DNA from: Gibbula magus
Taxonomy: Eukaryota > Mollusca > Gastropoda > Trochida > Trochidae
Direction of reading: 5' to 3'
Assembly: GCA_936450465.1 (NCBI GenBank)
Contig: OW388289.1
Coordinates: forward strand, 75,194,593-75,258,592
DNA length: 64,000 nt
Shown in pieces: positions 1-12,397 of the stretch (the first letter of the stretch is position 1; every line of letters begins with the position of its first letter). The position numbers and the translations under genes were made by a program. A model generated the notes under the pieces. That model did not search any database, had not been told where the DNA came from, and saw only the letters and a program-made list of their open reading frames with translations.

Positions 1-1180
1 TAGTTGAAATAAGACATTTTCGCAAAAGCATGCTTAAGTTGTGACCTCGCTTTTACCTTGACCTTTTACGGATGTTAGCGAAAATCTTTACAAATCTTGG
101 CCTTTCTCAATAGTTGATATACACCAAATAAGAGCCTGATAGCACAAATATTTGTGAAGTGAACGTGTTTACAAGAATTTTTTTAGAAATTTCAGAACTT
201 GTGACCTTGACCTTTGACCTTGAATATGAACATGTCAAAATAATTCCCCAGGGACATAAGCAAGAAGTTATGTATATGACGTGTTGATACCTCCTTGGAA
301 AGAAGTTATTTAGTGATTTCAGAACTGGTGACCATGACCCTATCTGGTGACCTTGACTTTTAAAATTCAAGGTCACACAATCATTGATCACTTTTCATTG
401 TGTATCACAATCATGTAATGGTTCAAAGTGTTAATAGTTGAAATAAGACATTTTCGCAAAAGCATGCTTAAGTTGTGACCTCGCTTTTACCTTGACCTTT
501 TACGGATGTTAGCGAAAATCTTTACAAATCTTGGCCTTTCTCAATAGTTGATATACACCAAATAAGAGCCTGATAGCACAAATATTTGTGAAGTGAACGT
601 GTTTACAAGAATTTTTTTAGAAATTTCAGAACTTGTGACCTTGACCTTTGACCTTGAATATGAACATGTCAAAATAATTCCCCAGGGACATAAGCAAGAA
701 GTTATGTATATGACGTGTTGATACCTCCTTGGAAAGAAGTTATTTAGTGATTTCAGAACTGGTGACCATGACCCTATCTGGTGACCTTGACTTTTAAAAT
801 TCAAGGTCACACAAACATTTATCACTTTTCATTGTGTATCACAATCATGTAATGATTCAAAGTGTTAATAGTTGAAATAAGACATTTTCGCAAAAGCATG
901 CTTAAGTTGTGACCTCGCTATGACCTTGACCTTTGACGGATGTTAGCGAAAACCTTTCCAAATCTTGGCCTTTCTCCATAGTTGATATACACCAAAGAAG
1001 AGCCTGATAGCACAAATATTTTTCAAGTTATCGTGTTTACAAGGATTTTTTTTAGAGATTTCAGAACTCGTGACCTTGACCTTTGACCTTGAATGTGAAC
1101 ATGTCAAAAAAATTCCCTAGGGGTATTAGTAAGAAGTTATGTATATGAGTTCTTAAAACCTTCTAGGAAGAAAGTTATAG
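1..1180. repeat. 434-bp tandem repeat, 2 full copies plus a diverged third
   Basis: The same sequence begins at 1, 435 and 869, giving a period of exactly 434 bp. Copies 1 and 2 are nearly identical. Copy 3 is more diverged, and after about 1140 it switches to a different ending that runs into a GGC microsatellite. Each copy carries direct and inverted gtgacc/ggtcac words, including a tgaccttgacctttgacct run. Similar tgaccttgacctt-rich dispersed repeats are common in mollusc genomes (family knowledge, not a database match). The 94-codon minus-strand frames at 107-391 and 541-825 are repeat-borne and not genes. The array runs off the left edge, so its total copy number is unknown. Confidence 0.93.
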
Positions 1181-1192
1181 CCAATACAAAAC

Positions 1193-1196
<4 letters not shown>

Positions 1197-1228
<32 letters not shown>
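1197..1228. repeat. (GGC)n microsatellite
   Basis: About ten GGC units lie directly after the third 434-bp copy, in sharp contrast to the AT-rich surroundings. A short (TTA)n run follows at about 1261-1276. It may be the natural end of the dispersed repeat family, since many mollusc repeats of this style end in a GC-rich simple repeat (inference). Confidence 0.95.
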
Positions 1229-1229
<1 letters not shown>

Positions 1230-1276
1230 TGAAAACTGCGCAGAAACTGATAGCAGCTAATTATTATTATTATTAT

Positions 1277-2671
1277 GTATAATTGGCTCTTCTAGACTGT
1301 GTAGAGGTAAGAATTAGATGGATAAAATTTTGCAATCCGCATTTGTTAAAATAAACCACATCCAGTTTATTCTTGTTGTTAACGTAAAACAAGAGAATTC
1401 TCTGTCAAAGTCATCGTCATTGATTCTTCATGATTTGCTTAGGCTTGTCCTCATTGGTTCTCGGTTCCACATTCCAAGAGTTGTTAAAGAGTGTATATTG
1501 TCTATGACAAAAGAGTAACGGTTTACATGTTCACATGTATGTACTCTTAAATAGTTAGGATTGTTGAATTTTATCGGATTCACTGTCATACATTTCACAC
1601 CATCAGATCAGTTAAAGGGAGAGGAGAGAGTATGTGAAAGGCATATATATTTGTATTCCTCTTGGACACCCTACCTAGGTACACGTGGTTGGAGTCAGGA
1701 CCAGATGTGACTGCGCAATATGTTTAATAAAAGCAATAACAAGGATCGGTTGATGTGGGTATTGAGGTTTGCCAGGCCAACTAACCCGTTTAGTTCATCC
1801 AATCTCAGTAGTCTATAGCCTTATTGATGATATTAGGTGCAGGCAGCTATGACAATAGTCGTGTAGTTTCAAAGCTTATATGTATCTTGTTTGAAACCAT
1901 CTGGTTAAATACGACATTGCAATAAATATTAAGTTTAAAATCCTCTTTTAATACATGAAACGGCGATATATTGATACTTCAACATGGGAAATTCTGTAAC
2001 GAGCTGTGTTTATGTTACGATATACTATATTATTACGTGGGCACTCCATAGAACAATAGAATCAAATGCATTTTCTCGTTTTAAATATGGAAGAAAGACG
2101 AGATGTATCAAATGACTGCATTTACAAACATATCCCAACGGCAATAATCAACTAATTTGGGGGGTTTTCTGTCTTACACACACGTGACAAAAAGGAACAA
2201 ATAACATCTCGTCCTTCCAAATACACCTCCAAGAAACTAGTCTTTATGCATTTTAATCAGTTTTCAATTTGTTTTCAAAGTACTATAAACGGGTTAAAGG
2301 GACATTAAGTATGTTGTGAGACTCACATTATGTCAAACGTTATAAATGGTGATTTTTATCGAGAAGTAGTGGCTGCTGCTGAAAATGACTGTTTGAATGC
2401 CAGTTCCTTCAGTCTAATGACAATATAAAGGTGAAAGTCGATATGTTAATATATTTTAAAAATCGGACAATGTACCGCGGCTGACGTGCGCTAAGTAGGC
2501 AAACGTATTTCTAAATCTTATCTAACAGATACAATTAAATATTCGGTTTGGTAATGTTCTATAGGTCACATAACTTATGTACGTGTAAATGAAAAGTCCA
2601 ATTTCGATTTTTCGTCACGTGTAAAAGGATTTTGCTAGAGTTATATTGAGAACAGATAATTATCATATATA
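1277..2671. other. AT-rich stretch, nothing recognised
   Basis: No open frame longer than 66 codons and no recognisable domain, RNA gene or repeat was seen. The 66-codon frame at 1318-1518 has no recognisable motif and I do not consider it a gene. Confidence 0.6.
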
Positions 2672-2673
2672 TA

Positions 2674-2698
2674 AACGTACGGGCAAAAGAAAGTATAT
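2674..2698 (+). repeat. left terminal inverted repeat of the 15-kb element
   Basis: This 25-nt end begins AACGTACGGGC just after a TA dinucleotide. It differs from the reverse complement of 17748-17772 only at the GT/TG pair near the tip. The following ~180 bp (to about 2875) contain a TCGAGTTTTCGACGT block that recurs, slightly changed, in the left half of the MITE at 43850-44238. Confidence 0.75.
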
Positions 2699-2906
2699 GG
2701 CTCAGTTGTATTTATCATATGTATAATGTTCAAAGTCAAATATCTCGAGTTTTCGACGTCGTATTGAAAAACGGACTAGTTTGTGAAATTAGTCCAAAGC
2801 ATTAAATCAGTCAAAGAATACCTCTACGCGGTTTGAATATTTTTTTTATCAAAATTGAATATTAACACAGGAGAAAATACAGTGATTTCCTGAAGTTTCC
2901 TGACTA

Positions 2907-3072
2907 GTATACGTCGGGTATCCAAACCAGTATACGGCAGTATACGTCGGGTATCCAAAAATATCCTGATCAGTATACGCCGGGTATCCAAACTCAGGAT
3001 ACTCTTGGAAACTTTTGTTAACTTTTGTATACTCTTGTATACTCTAGGAAACTTTTGTATACTCTTGTATAC
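2907..3072. repeat. left GTATAC subterminal array
   Basis: About nine GTATAC palindromes occur within 165 bp, mixed with gggtatcc and ggaaactttt words. The array lies ~230 bp inside the left TIR. The inverted counterpart at 17215-17408 shares the GTATAC spacing style and the tttcctgaagtttcct / aggaaactt words. Repeated palindromes near transposon ends often bind the transposase (family knowledge), and that role here is inference. Confidence 0.8.
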
Positions 3073-6000
3073 TTTTGCATGAACTATTTTATATTAAATT
3101 AACTACTTCAGAGTGCATTTTACACTTTAATAACATTAACATAATAAGGAATGAAGTTTTGGAATTAGCATGAAAATTTATATCCTTCATGAATGTAGTC
3201 TGATAATAATAGTAACTTAATTAATGTTAATTATACAGGTTTATTTACAATTTTTACAAATCTGTATGTTGGTGGTTGGGGTTGTGGAGTTTTGAAGGTA
3301 GGTGACTGGGTGTGGGGTGCCGTTTTTCAGTGTGAAGTTCGTCAGTGAGAGGCATGAGTGTTGTTGTGTACTTGTGGCTATAGATTGGAGGTTGGGACGG
3401 CCGCTGTTGCCTGTGTTGCCTGTGTTGAGTTGAGTGTCTACGAGTTAGGGGTTTGATATATATGTTTATTTATATGTTTTATTTTTTATTTTATTTAGGT
3501 CTAGGAAGGAAGGGTCGTGGGTAATACTTGAACTGTGGTTTCAATTTAATTGTAGATGTACATGTAGAGGCACAGTTTGTGCCTTAATGTTAGGAGATGT
3601 GAGTCGATCCAGGGTGAGTGATAACATGATGGGTGCAGTTTGGAACTGGGAATAGAAAGTAATTAATAGTGAGTGACTGACTGGGGGTTATGGGCATAGA
3701 TCGAGATAGTCTTTGGTAAATATATGGTTGAAGGATTACTAAGGCAGGGTTTGGTAGCGGCATGGTAAATTACTGGGAATGGGGACGGTGATGTAGGAAG
3801 GATGTAAGTGAAGAGTTATGCTGGGAGCTGGGGGATATATGTACCTAGTGGTAGACTCGGGTGTCTATGCTGAGAAATATAATGCACATTGTCTAAGATG
3901 TAAAATAAGAAAACAATAATTAGAAAAGCAAATTGGAGGCATTTCTATATGTAACTACAATGATATAGCGCTACATGTATGTTGCATATTTAGCATTAGT
4001 CGGATTTGTGTGTGATTGAAGTAACTAACTTTTGTGTAATGTGTCAGTCATTATGTTTTAAGATACGTCAATGTGGCTAAGTATGGTTTCTATTGTATGG
4101 TTTGCTTATGTAGATTGAAGTCGCTGAGTCGTATCTGTTCATAGAAGTGTTTCTGTGAATGTAAAGGGACAGTTGTTTAATATTCCACGGTCCCGTGATA
4201 GGGTTTATGTATATTACGTAAGAGCCTGCCTGTCGTTGCAGGAAACTTTTGTAACAAAGATGGTTTGTTTACTGTGTAGTTGAATTCAGTGAACCTTATA
4301 GATGATTATGGATGTGACACATGATTCAACAAGTATTATCAAACTACAGTAAAACATACAGTAGTAATTGTTAAAATATATCATAGATATATCAACCAAT
4401 GTTCGGTTTGGGTAAGAAATATAATGCTGATGGCGCAAATCATCTCAACCTGGAAACAGTTACAAAAATGGTAACATTGCGTTCTTATATAATTCCAAAG
4501 GTTACAGACCCATGCTAGACTTACTATACAACTATGTATAAAATCTAAAAATAAAGTGAATATGATGTCTTACATAGGACGATTAATCATTATTAATTAT
4601 TATTATTAATCATTGAACTTATCTTTGTAATTATTTTCTTTCTTTAATGCGTGAATGGTGGTATAGTATGTCATCCCAATGTTACAAATACAAAGCTACA
4701 AACTGTTTACTCAAAAACAACGTTCGGTAGTACAAAAACATTTACAGAAGTACAAATTACAATCACGCGTCTGTAGTCAGTCAATTAGTTAATTGAATTA
4801 TACATGGATAAATAACAAACCAAATACCGAAATACAGCATATTTTGTAGCTGTATCATAAAACTTACGATATAATTAATTAATTAATTAAATATTAATAT
4901 ATAGTCTGATTCGTGCTAACTAATGTTTAATATGTACCAAACCAATCGTATGTTTGGATAACGGTGTTGGAAGTGTGAACTGCATTGACTCTGATCCCGA
5001 GTTTATTGTAGCAATAAATTAATTAGGTGTTAATTTATGTGTATTGCGGTGATTAACGAACCGTAACGGGATTGTGAACATCCTTTTTGAGAGCGAGTTT
5101 ATTGGGGCAATAAATTAATTGCAATTCAGTAAGTGATAGCTTCACTGTAAATCAACTGTGGGTTTCTAGTTTAAGTAAAATGTGTGAAGGATTTTGAAAT
5201 ACCAATGCAAAATGCCATATGAAATGCGTTTATGTGTAAATAATACATGTATTTCAATCACTAGAATTAGTTAGTTCAACATTTTGGGAGCATTTTTCTC
5301 ATATAAACATTAAAATGACGACTTTGCTTTTACCAATGTGTAACTTTGCAAGCATGAAGCATATATGAAGTCATGTGTAACCTTTTTGGAGATACAAATG
5401 TGCATAAACGATTTTAGTTTATATATATGTGTGATAATTTAATGGGGGAGGGGGGTACAGAGCCAACTTACATCTAAACGGATAACCAAGGGAGAGTTAA
5501 ATACATTTATGTTCGTGCAGGTAGATAATAATTATCGCTAATGGTAGTTATGATTAGAGGGTACCTGGTTTGTGTCATTTACTCTCCGTGCATTTATAGT
5601 GGCTTGGGTTAATCACTATAAGTACATAATAAAAAGCATATTAACCGTTAACGATATGATTCATGAAGAAAGTTATAAGTTTTTCACGAAAACAATATTC
5701 CACATTTTATGGTATCATTCATCAATACGATATAGACAAGGTTTGACAAACTTGATTTTGATAAATAAAGTTAGGCACATACAACAATACAAACAACAAT
5801 ACAAATTTAAAAAACTATTGAACAAAGATCCACATTTGTTATCTTATGATGGTTTACCTCTAAAGTATAACAAGGTGTATTGTCTTTTCAAGCCTCCAAC
5901 TTCTAATAATATTAACATTATTAAAATTTCACAATTCGTTATCTATTCCATGTATTTCATCGAGATGAGATGATATGATATGATGAAATCAACCGCCTTT

Positions 6001-9000
6001 CTATTCAAATTATTGATGATCGAACTGTTGTATTATTATGCATGAAACATAAATCGTTATAGACTGCAGGTCTAACGTCAACGTTATGATATATCATACA
6101 ACAGAACATAATTTAGGGGTTAATACATGTCCTTATACACACAACGGTTCATCCCCTGATTTGTCGGATGGGAAATTAGCTTCTTTTATTATCCAAACAA
6201 TCAACCTTTTAAATAAGTAAACCTTTTATATCTCCCAATGTATGTTGATGTCATTATAATTGTGTCATTTTCAATGATATTCTTTATATCTTTCCTTGTT
6301 AGGTTGTTAGTTAGGTGACAAAAGATCCTTTTCACGGTCGGCCCACCATTAACATCTTTAATCTTGAACGCAATTTCCAATGAAGTCAAATAACAAAACA
6401 CATACACAGCGCAGTTTCAACACCCTGAGACATAATGAGCAGTAATTACTTGACAGTTAATACACATTCTCACATTTGTATATTCACGTCATGGTCAAAT
6501 GATGCAATTTAAACATGACAGCTAGTGTATCTGCTCACTGCAACGGATATGGCAAATACTGTATGAATACTATATACTGTATATTATTTGAATAATTACG
6601 TCCACGTGCTAGATGCCAATGGATAACTTGAATAAAACTAGTTAGAAACTTCACCTACCACAAACAGATCAAATACATGAATGAGCTGGCTGTTAATAAA
6701 GTACTATCGTTTTTCATAGACCATATAATTTCCTTATTTTGACTATGTTTTATTTTTTCAGGTGTAAGATTGTCCTGTCGGACATGTAAGACAAATGCTT
6801 TTTCGACAATTTACAAGATTATCATATTTCATAATAAAAAATTACCGATGTCGACTAACCATCGACCTATTCTGGTATATTCACTGCAATACCGCCATAT
6901 AAAACTTCTGAAACGAATACGCACGTTATTTGATAGCATAATTCCAGCCTCATCCAGCTTATTATTGTTAACATGTATCCATTGATATATTTCACTTATG
7001 TCCATCACATACAAACCAATACTAGTTAGAATTGCTTTGCATATCAAACGTGACTTTCGTATGCTCCATGAAATTTTGCGTTATATTCATGTATATTTGT
7101 ATATATGTCATTATGTATAGCTTACCAGATAACAATGACTTCATAACAATGAACCAGTTCATTAATTGCTAAGTGAACAGTAGCATGTTATACAATAGGT
7201 GACGCTCTGCATTTAGTGAAGGCGATACGAGGAGTTTTGGGGATGTAGGCAATATGGGGTGTAGGCCAAGCTAACACATTTTCAAACATACGGTACAAAG
7301 TCTTTTTCGGTAATGAAGGAATTGCGAGAATCATACAAAACAGCAAATTGCAAACCGTTTAATACGTACTGTACAGTCTGGACAAGTATTATGCATAATT
7401 ATAAGCACGACAATCATATCCTTGGTTAAATTATGTCAAAACTACATGTGGCATGTGGTCAAATACTTATTTTCCATTATCCCTAGTATTTCTGTAAGGA
7501 ATGGATAGTTATTCAATGTTTTAAAGATAAATTCTGCAAACATAGTGTTGTGACATTATCAAATATACTCTGCTGTCATTAAGGATTCCCCATGTTTTGA
7601 TCAATATGTTATAAGAACGAAACCAATATGGTGTACAAATCAATATTGTAATTCTTAATTTGCCGGTTGAAAAAGGTCGATATCACAATCCCTCGTCAAG
7701 AACGAGTATATACATTATATAATTCTATCTAGATTCGTGATGAATTTCATTATTTATTAAATTGTAATGCTTTATCAAATCAACGCTTATATTTGATAAA
7801 TAAATATCCATACACTTTATACATTTATCATCTTGTGTGTACATTGGAATACATAAGTGCTAAAGAATCACAATCACAAAAAAAATGTCCGTCTTAATGT
7901 AAATATCATGATTGTTTGAATTAACTCATGTGCTGCCGTTGGCAGAATATACGAGGTAGTAACCTTTTAGTCTGTGGTCCCATGCATTTACGTCACAGGG
8001 AACAGGAAGTTTGATAATAAACACAGATATGTCAATTGTTTAATTTAACCGGACTAGCCACAGATATCCAACATCAAAGAATCGAGTGTAAATGCATACG
8101 GCTTTTCAAAACGAAACAACCAATGGGCTAGAGTAACGGTTCAAGTAACTTTATACAAATAAGATATTTATAGAATGTGAAAGGAATATTTGATATGACC
8201 ATTATACTGACCTTTATTTAAATGATCTCTCTAATGTGTAGGAATTATAATTAAAATATATAGATAAATAGTGTTTATATTATCAATATGCCTTAACAAG
8301 TTTACATTTACACTCCATGTGTTCTGTGATATAAATTTTACTATTTCCTAAACCATAATTTATTTTATATATATTCTCATTTATGTTATTCACGTTTAAG
8401 ACACATCCACATTCTTATCACAAAGTATATATTGATATTTACAAGGATAATGATGTATTTTCATTCAAATATTGATGAGTGATTAAATCTTCGCAACATT
8501 TTTAGATGTGAACATTGTCCTCTTATGCCGTAGCAAAGCTTTCTACACTCGCCATTGTTTTGTATTTTATTATGAATGTACGCTAGATTTTACAAATCAA
8601 TGAATAATAATATCACCCTTATTAGCTTGGAACATGCAGTAAGCAATCTCCTCTCGAATATCCTTTCTAAAACCATCGAACCCTCTCTTTTAAACAAAAC
8701 TTTGATCTGGTACATTTCGACAGCCTAATGTATCTTACTTACGATCTCAAGTTATCTGTACCTCGATCTTAAAATCAGTTCATTCATCATACATTATACA
8801 TTGACATGAGAAGTGACAACGTACCTTTGATAGAAATCCATTCCTCAGGACTTGGTAAACACTTGGGCAAAATAAATTGCAGGAACCAGGAGGGATTAAC
8901 GCAACTGAATATATCTATGAAGTGATTTGGTTTTACAGAGAGTCCCAGTTTAAATAGCCACGCATTATGTAACGGTAATTAATTGTGGGCAATATGTTTC

Positions 9001-10219
9001 CGTGGTGGTTAATGGTCACTTCTCAAAGGTCTAATTAGTGTAACCACTGTTTATTCACGCGCAGAGAGTGACACTTTAACAGTCGGTAAAAGATATGTTC
9101 AACCAGACATTGCGTCGCCACTGTCATCAATTGCCGGCAATATATCGGCGCTTTATCACACCTAGTTTCATGTCTAATCAGTGAAAGTCATCAATGTGTA
9201 TTGAGTGCTAACTTTTTGGATGATCAGTACTGGGCGTGTGTAATGTCATACGGTTCATGGCCGAGAAACCTGAATTCGAGATAAGTCACACCTGAATGGG
9301 CATGGCACTTAATCGTTTTGTTATTCCTGAATGAACACTGTGCGTGATGTGCAGTTGTTCATCATAATACTTGATATATACTTTCTGGCGAATACATATT
9401 TCTAAGTAATATACTTAACGGGTATATACGTCATACTTTATAGTATACATTGTTTACCAGACATGGGCACTTTTTTACTTTTGACAGACAAAACAATACA
9501 ATATTGTCCATTTACATTTTAAGAAAGTATTAGAAGCTCAGTCAGGTGACCTGCGTATGTTATGAGTCACATTTGCTACATACATAGCCTTTTAAAAAAT
9601 GCACATAATCTTTCATCCTTTTTAACATAGTTCTATCTGTTTCATTCGGGAGTCTACGGTTACAGGTACTTATTGTAAATTCAATGAAAAGTATATTCGA
9701 TGTAGATAGCTTAAACGTATTATAATAATGGCATGTGGATCATTGTGTTTCACATTCGTTTTAGTGATGATGAAGTGGGTTACGTAACTTAGCTTTGATA
9801 TTACTGTTAATTAACCGGGAAAAATAGCAGAAAAAGTAACTGTTTTTGCTTGAGAAAAAGCAATAGTTGATTAAACAGTATTTTATTCCCAAATAACATA
9901 TAACACAAAAGAAATTATGAGAAGTTAGATTTTAAAAAAGGATTAGCAAACAGGCTATACACTAGCCTATATAAATGCTTCTTCTAAAACAAACTTTAAA
10001 CAAATCATTTGTTAATACATTTGTGGGAATACATTGAAGTTCATACACATGTTTAGTAAACTCGCAATAGTTAAACATAAATGATTGCCTTTGTACAATG
10101 TATGTATTTAATTTGTGAGGTGAGACTTGAATTTATCATCTTTATTTTTGATCATTTCTAATGAGAGAAGTTCTCAGATGTCACGGGTTATAATCTTCGC
10201 AATGATTCGAATCTTCAGA
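3073..10219. other. AT-rich non-coding interior of the 15-kb element
   Basis: Seven kilobases without a recognisable gene. The longest frame is 133 codons at 5572-5973 (plus). It is Lys/Asn/Ile/Tyr-rich, starts at a non-ATG codon, matches nothing I recognise and is probably chance. Between about 3270 and 3860 the plus strand is strikingly rich in G and T and poor in C. A 26-bp word (gagtttattg to aaattaatt) is repeated 96 bp apart at 4999 and 5095. A short (TTAA)n run is at about 4874-4890. If a transposase was once encoded here, no trace is readable by eye. Confidence 0.5.
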
Positions 10220-10895
10220 TTATACATTGTAAAACTGAAAGTTATGCGAGGTCCTTTCCCCACAGAAATCGATGCAGTTAAATTATGGAATTCATTGCCA
10301 CCTGAACAGAACTGAAATACAGCCAGTTTCAAGATTTAAAACTGCCATTCTAAACAATACTAATATTTACGGCCACTTTTGACTTAATCACCGGCATCAC
10401 ATTTTGTCAAATAATACAATCTCGTCTCCGACCAGAATGTACTGATCATAATGCACATAAATATCAACGGTTTATATCTCCGACACCAGCTTGCTCTTGT
10501 GGTTATATCTTTGAAGAATATTCATTAATTCCTTGTATGTCCTCTCTATAGCGACATTCGTTATTATATATCGTTAAGTCTGTATTTTTATGCAAAGGGA
10601 TTTGATCTTAAATAAATTTTGTTTGGAAGTCACATTTCTTCCCCAGCTGTAAATATGGAACTCTTAAATTCAGTTTATTCATTTATAAATTTAACAGGCA
10701 GATTTGATTTAAAGTAGTGCTTCTATGGCACAGTCATAATTTGTATAATCAGATTGTATCATTTATTTGTATTCATAATTATACTGTACATTCATCATGT
10801 CATGTTTTGTATTTGGTTGTATCCCGGAGCGCTTTGTATATAAGCATTTTCTTCCCTACCAATCCGGTTCCTTCTTTTTGGAAATAAATATGTTT
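10220..10895 (+). pseudogene. decayed 3' end of a non-LTR reverse transcriptase
   Basis: Three conceptual peptides in two frames line up with the C-terminal part of animal non-LTR retrotransposon polyproteins. AVKLWNSLPPEQ lies near 10272-10312. IQSRLRPE followed by a CSCGY cysteine motif and EEYSLIPC lies at 10414-10551, in another frame. The terminal motif MELLNSVYSFINLTGRF lies at about 10655-10710, back in the first frame. Many LINE proteins end in this order: a short arginine-rich stretch, a CxCG finger-like motif and a hydrophobic tail ending in RF. At least two frameshifts and several stops make it dead. An AATAAAT-type tail near 10882-10890 may mark the 3' end. The upstream catalytic part is missing. 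Confidence 0.6.
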
Positions 10896-11104
10896 AAACT
10901 GAGAGAAGTGCTCTTACAGCTACAGCGTTTACTAAATTAAGCTGAACATAAGCCTCTGCTTAGGCGAGAGGGCAGAATTAAATCCCAGTGCATTAAAGTA
11001 TCTACTGATAACAAGTTTACTTTACAAAATGTAATGTTATTTTAGTTTTAATAGTAGTCTTAATGATAACTTTTCGGGATTTATGGAGACCAGCGAGGTG
11101 GACG

Positions 11105-11180
11105 GACAAAATCCCCACTGGACATAATCCCCAAGGAAAATAATCCCCTATGACAAAATCCCCAGTGGATATAATCCTCC
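11105..11180. repeat. short degenerate repeat of an aatcccc word
   Basis: Four imperfect units of about 19 bp, each with a (g)acataatcccc or acaaaatcccc core. The 66-codon minus-strand frame across it is a product of this repetition and not a gene. Confidence 0.7.
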
Positions 11181-11330
11181 CACCCAAAAACAACAACACA
11201 GACACCATCCCCAACACAATAGAATGTGTCTTTGATCTTTATGTTATTTCTAATAAGTAGGCTTAAAATGATCTTTTGTTATAGAGCGTTGTAGAGTAGT
11301 TTGTACAAAGTGAATTTTGAGAAATTTTTG

Positions 11331-11503
11331 TTTTCATAAATAGTTCCAATTTGTCTTTGATCAGTAACAGTAAAACAGCTTGAAAAAGTGTTGTTTTCAT
11401 AAGTAATTCCCTTTTTGTCTTTGATCAGTAACAAAACAAGAGTTTGAGAAATTGATGTTTTCATAAATAAATCCGATTTGTCTCTGATCAGTTGCAGCAT
11501 TTT
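11331..11503. repeat. 63-64-bp tandem repeat, three degenerate copies
   Basis: The phrase ttttcataa followed by ttgtctttgatcagt recurs starting at 11331, 11394 and 11458. Copies have drifted but keep the order of words. The left breakpoint of the 10.55-kb duplication (11405) falls inside the second copy, and the duplicate starting at 21959 retains only the remainder. Confidence 0.85.
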
Positions 11504-12397
11504 AAAAACCTCTGCCTGTCATTTCGTTATGCAAGAATGGGGATTAAAATGTTTATTATTGTGAAAAGTTGAATCGTAAATAACGAAAATATATCTTTGG
11601 ATTTTAACTTTCTAATGGAGACATACTTTCGACTTAAAACTTGGTGCTAGGGAAAAGTAACAGAAATAAATATCAGAAAGTAGTAACAGTGTTTGCTAAG
11701 AAAAAAACAGTTTTCAACAGTACAGTGAGAGTTTGTCATATACCGGTAATATACAAGCACAACGTCACAGTTCAAAGCACGATGTCACCTTTAAAGACCT
11801 TTAAATATAAACTGCGAGTCTGTTTACCAATTCTTGCCTTTAAAATAAATATTTTTGAAAGCACTACAATTGTTGTTTGTTCCTATAGGTTTACTCAAAG
11901 CTAGCTGATCAGGTTAAGAGATATGTAGGAAAACAAATAACTGAAATAAGTAAAACAATTTATATAAAGAAACAATAAGAGTATGGTATTGACTTGAATT
12001 CTTGTAATTTAAGAAGATTATGAAAACTACATTGATAGTAATTTTAAGGATACATTTCCTGTTTAAATCCTGTTATTACAGATAACATGTATACTTAACT
12101 TTGTTAATTTATCCTTAATAATAGTAGTTATTTAGCATATCATTTTATCTAAAGTAAACATATATATGGATATATCAACTAATGCTGAATGTTCGTCTTC
12201 ATATGACAATGAGGATGCAATCACACTTATTTTTATATGTAAAATAAAAAGTACAGATATTAGAGACAATGGATTGTGTTATATTGAATACGGTCAACTA
12301 TTCCTTCATTTCAGTGGTGATTGTTTCGACTGAGGATTTTGACCTACATATACGATGCGTCCCATTACCAATTTATTAGCGATTTCATCAGGTCAGG
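11504..12397. other. no gene seen
   Basis: AT-rich sequence. The 87-codon plus frame at 11641-11904 opens with TTG and has no recognisable motif. Its copy at 22195-22458 is identical because of the duplication. Confidence 0.55.

Noticed and set aside
5572..5973. 133-codon frame as a possible transposase
   Set aside because: Non-ATG start, composition expected of AT-rich DNA, and no DDE-like or DNA-binding motif visible.
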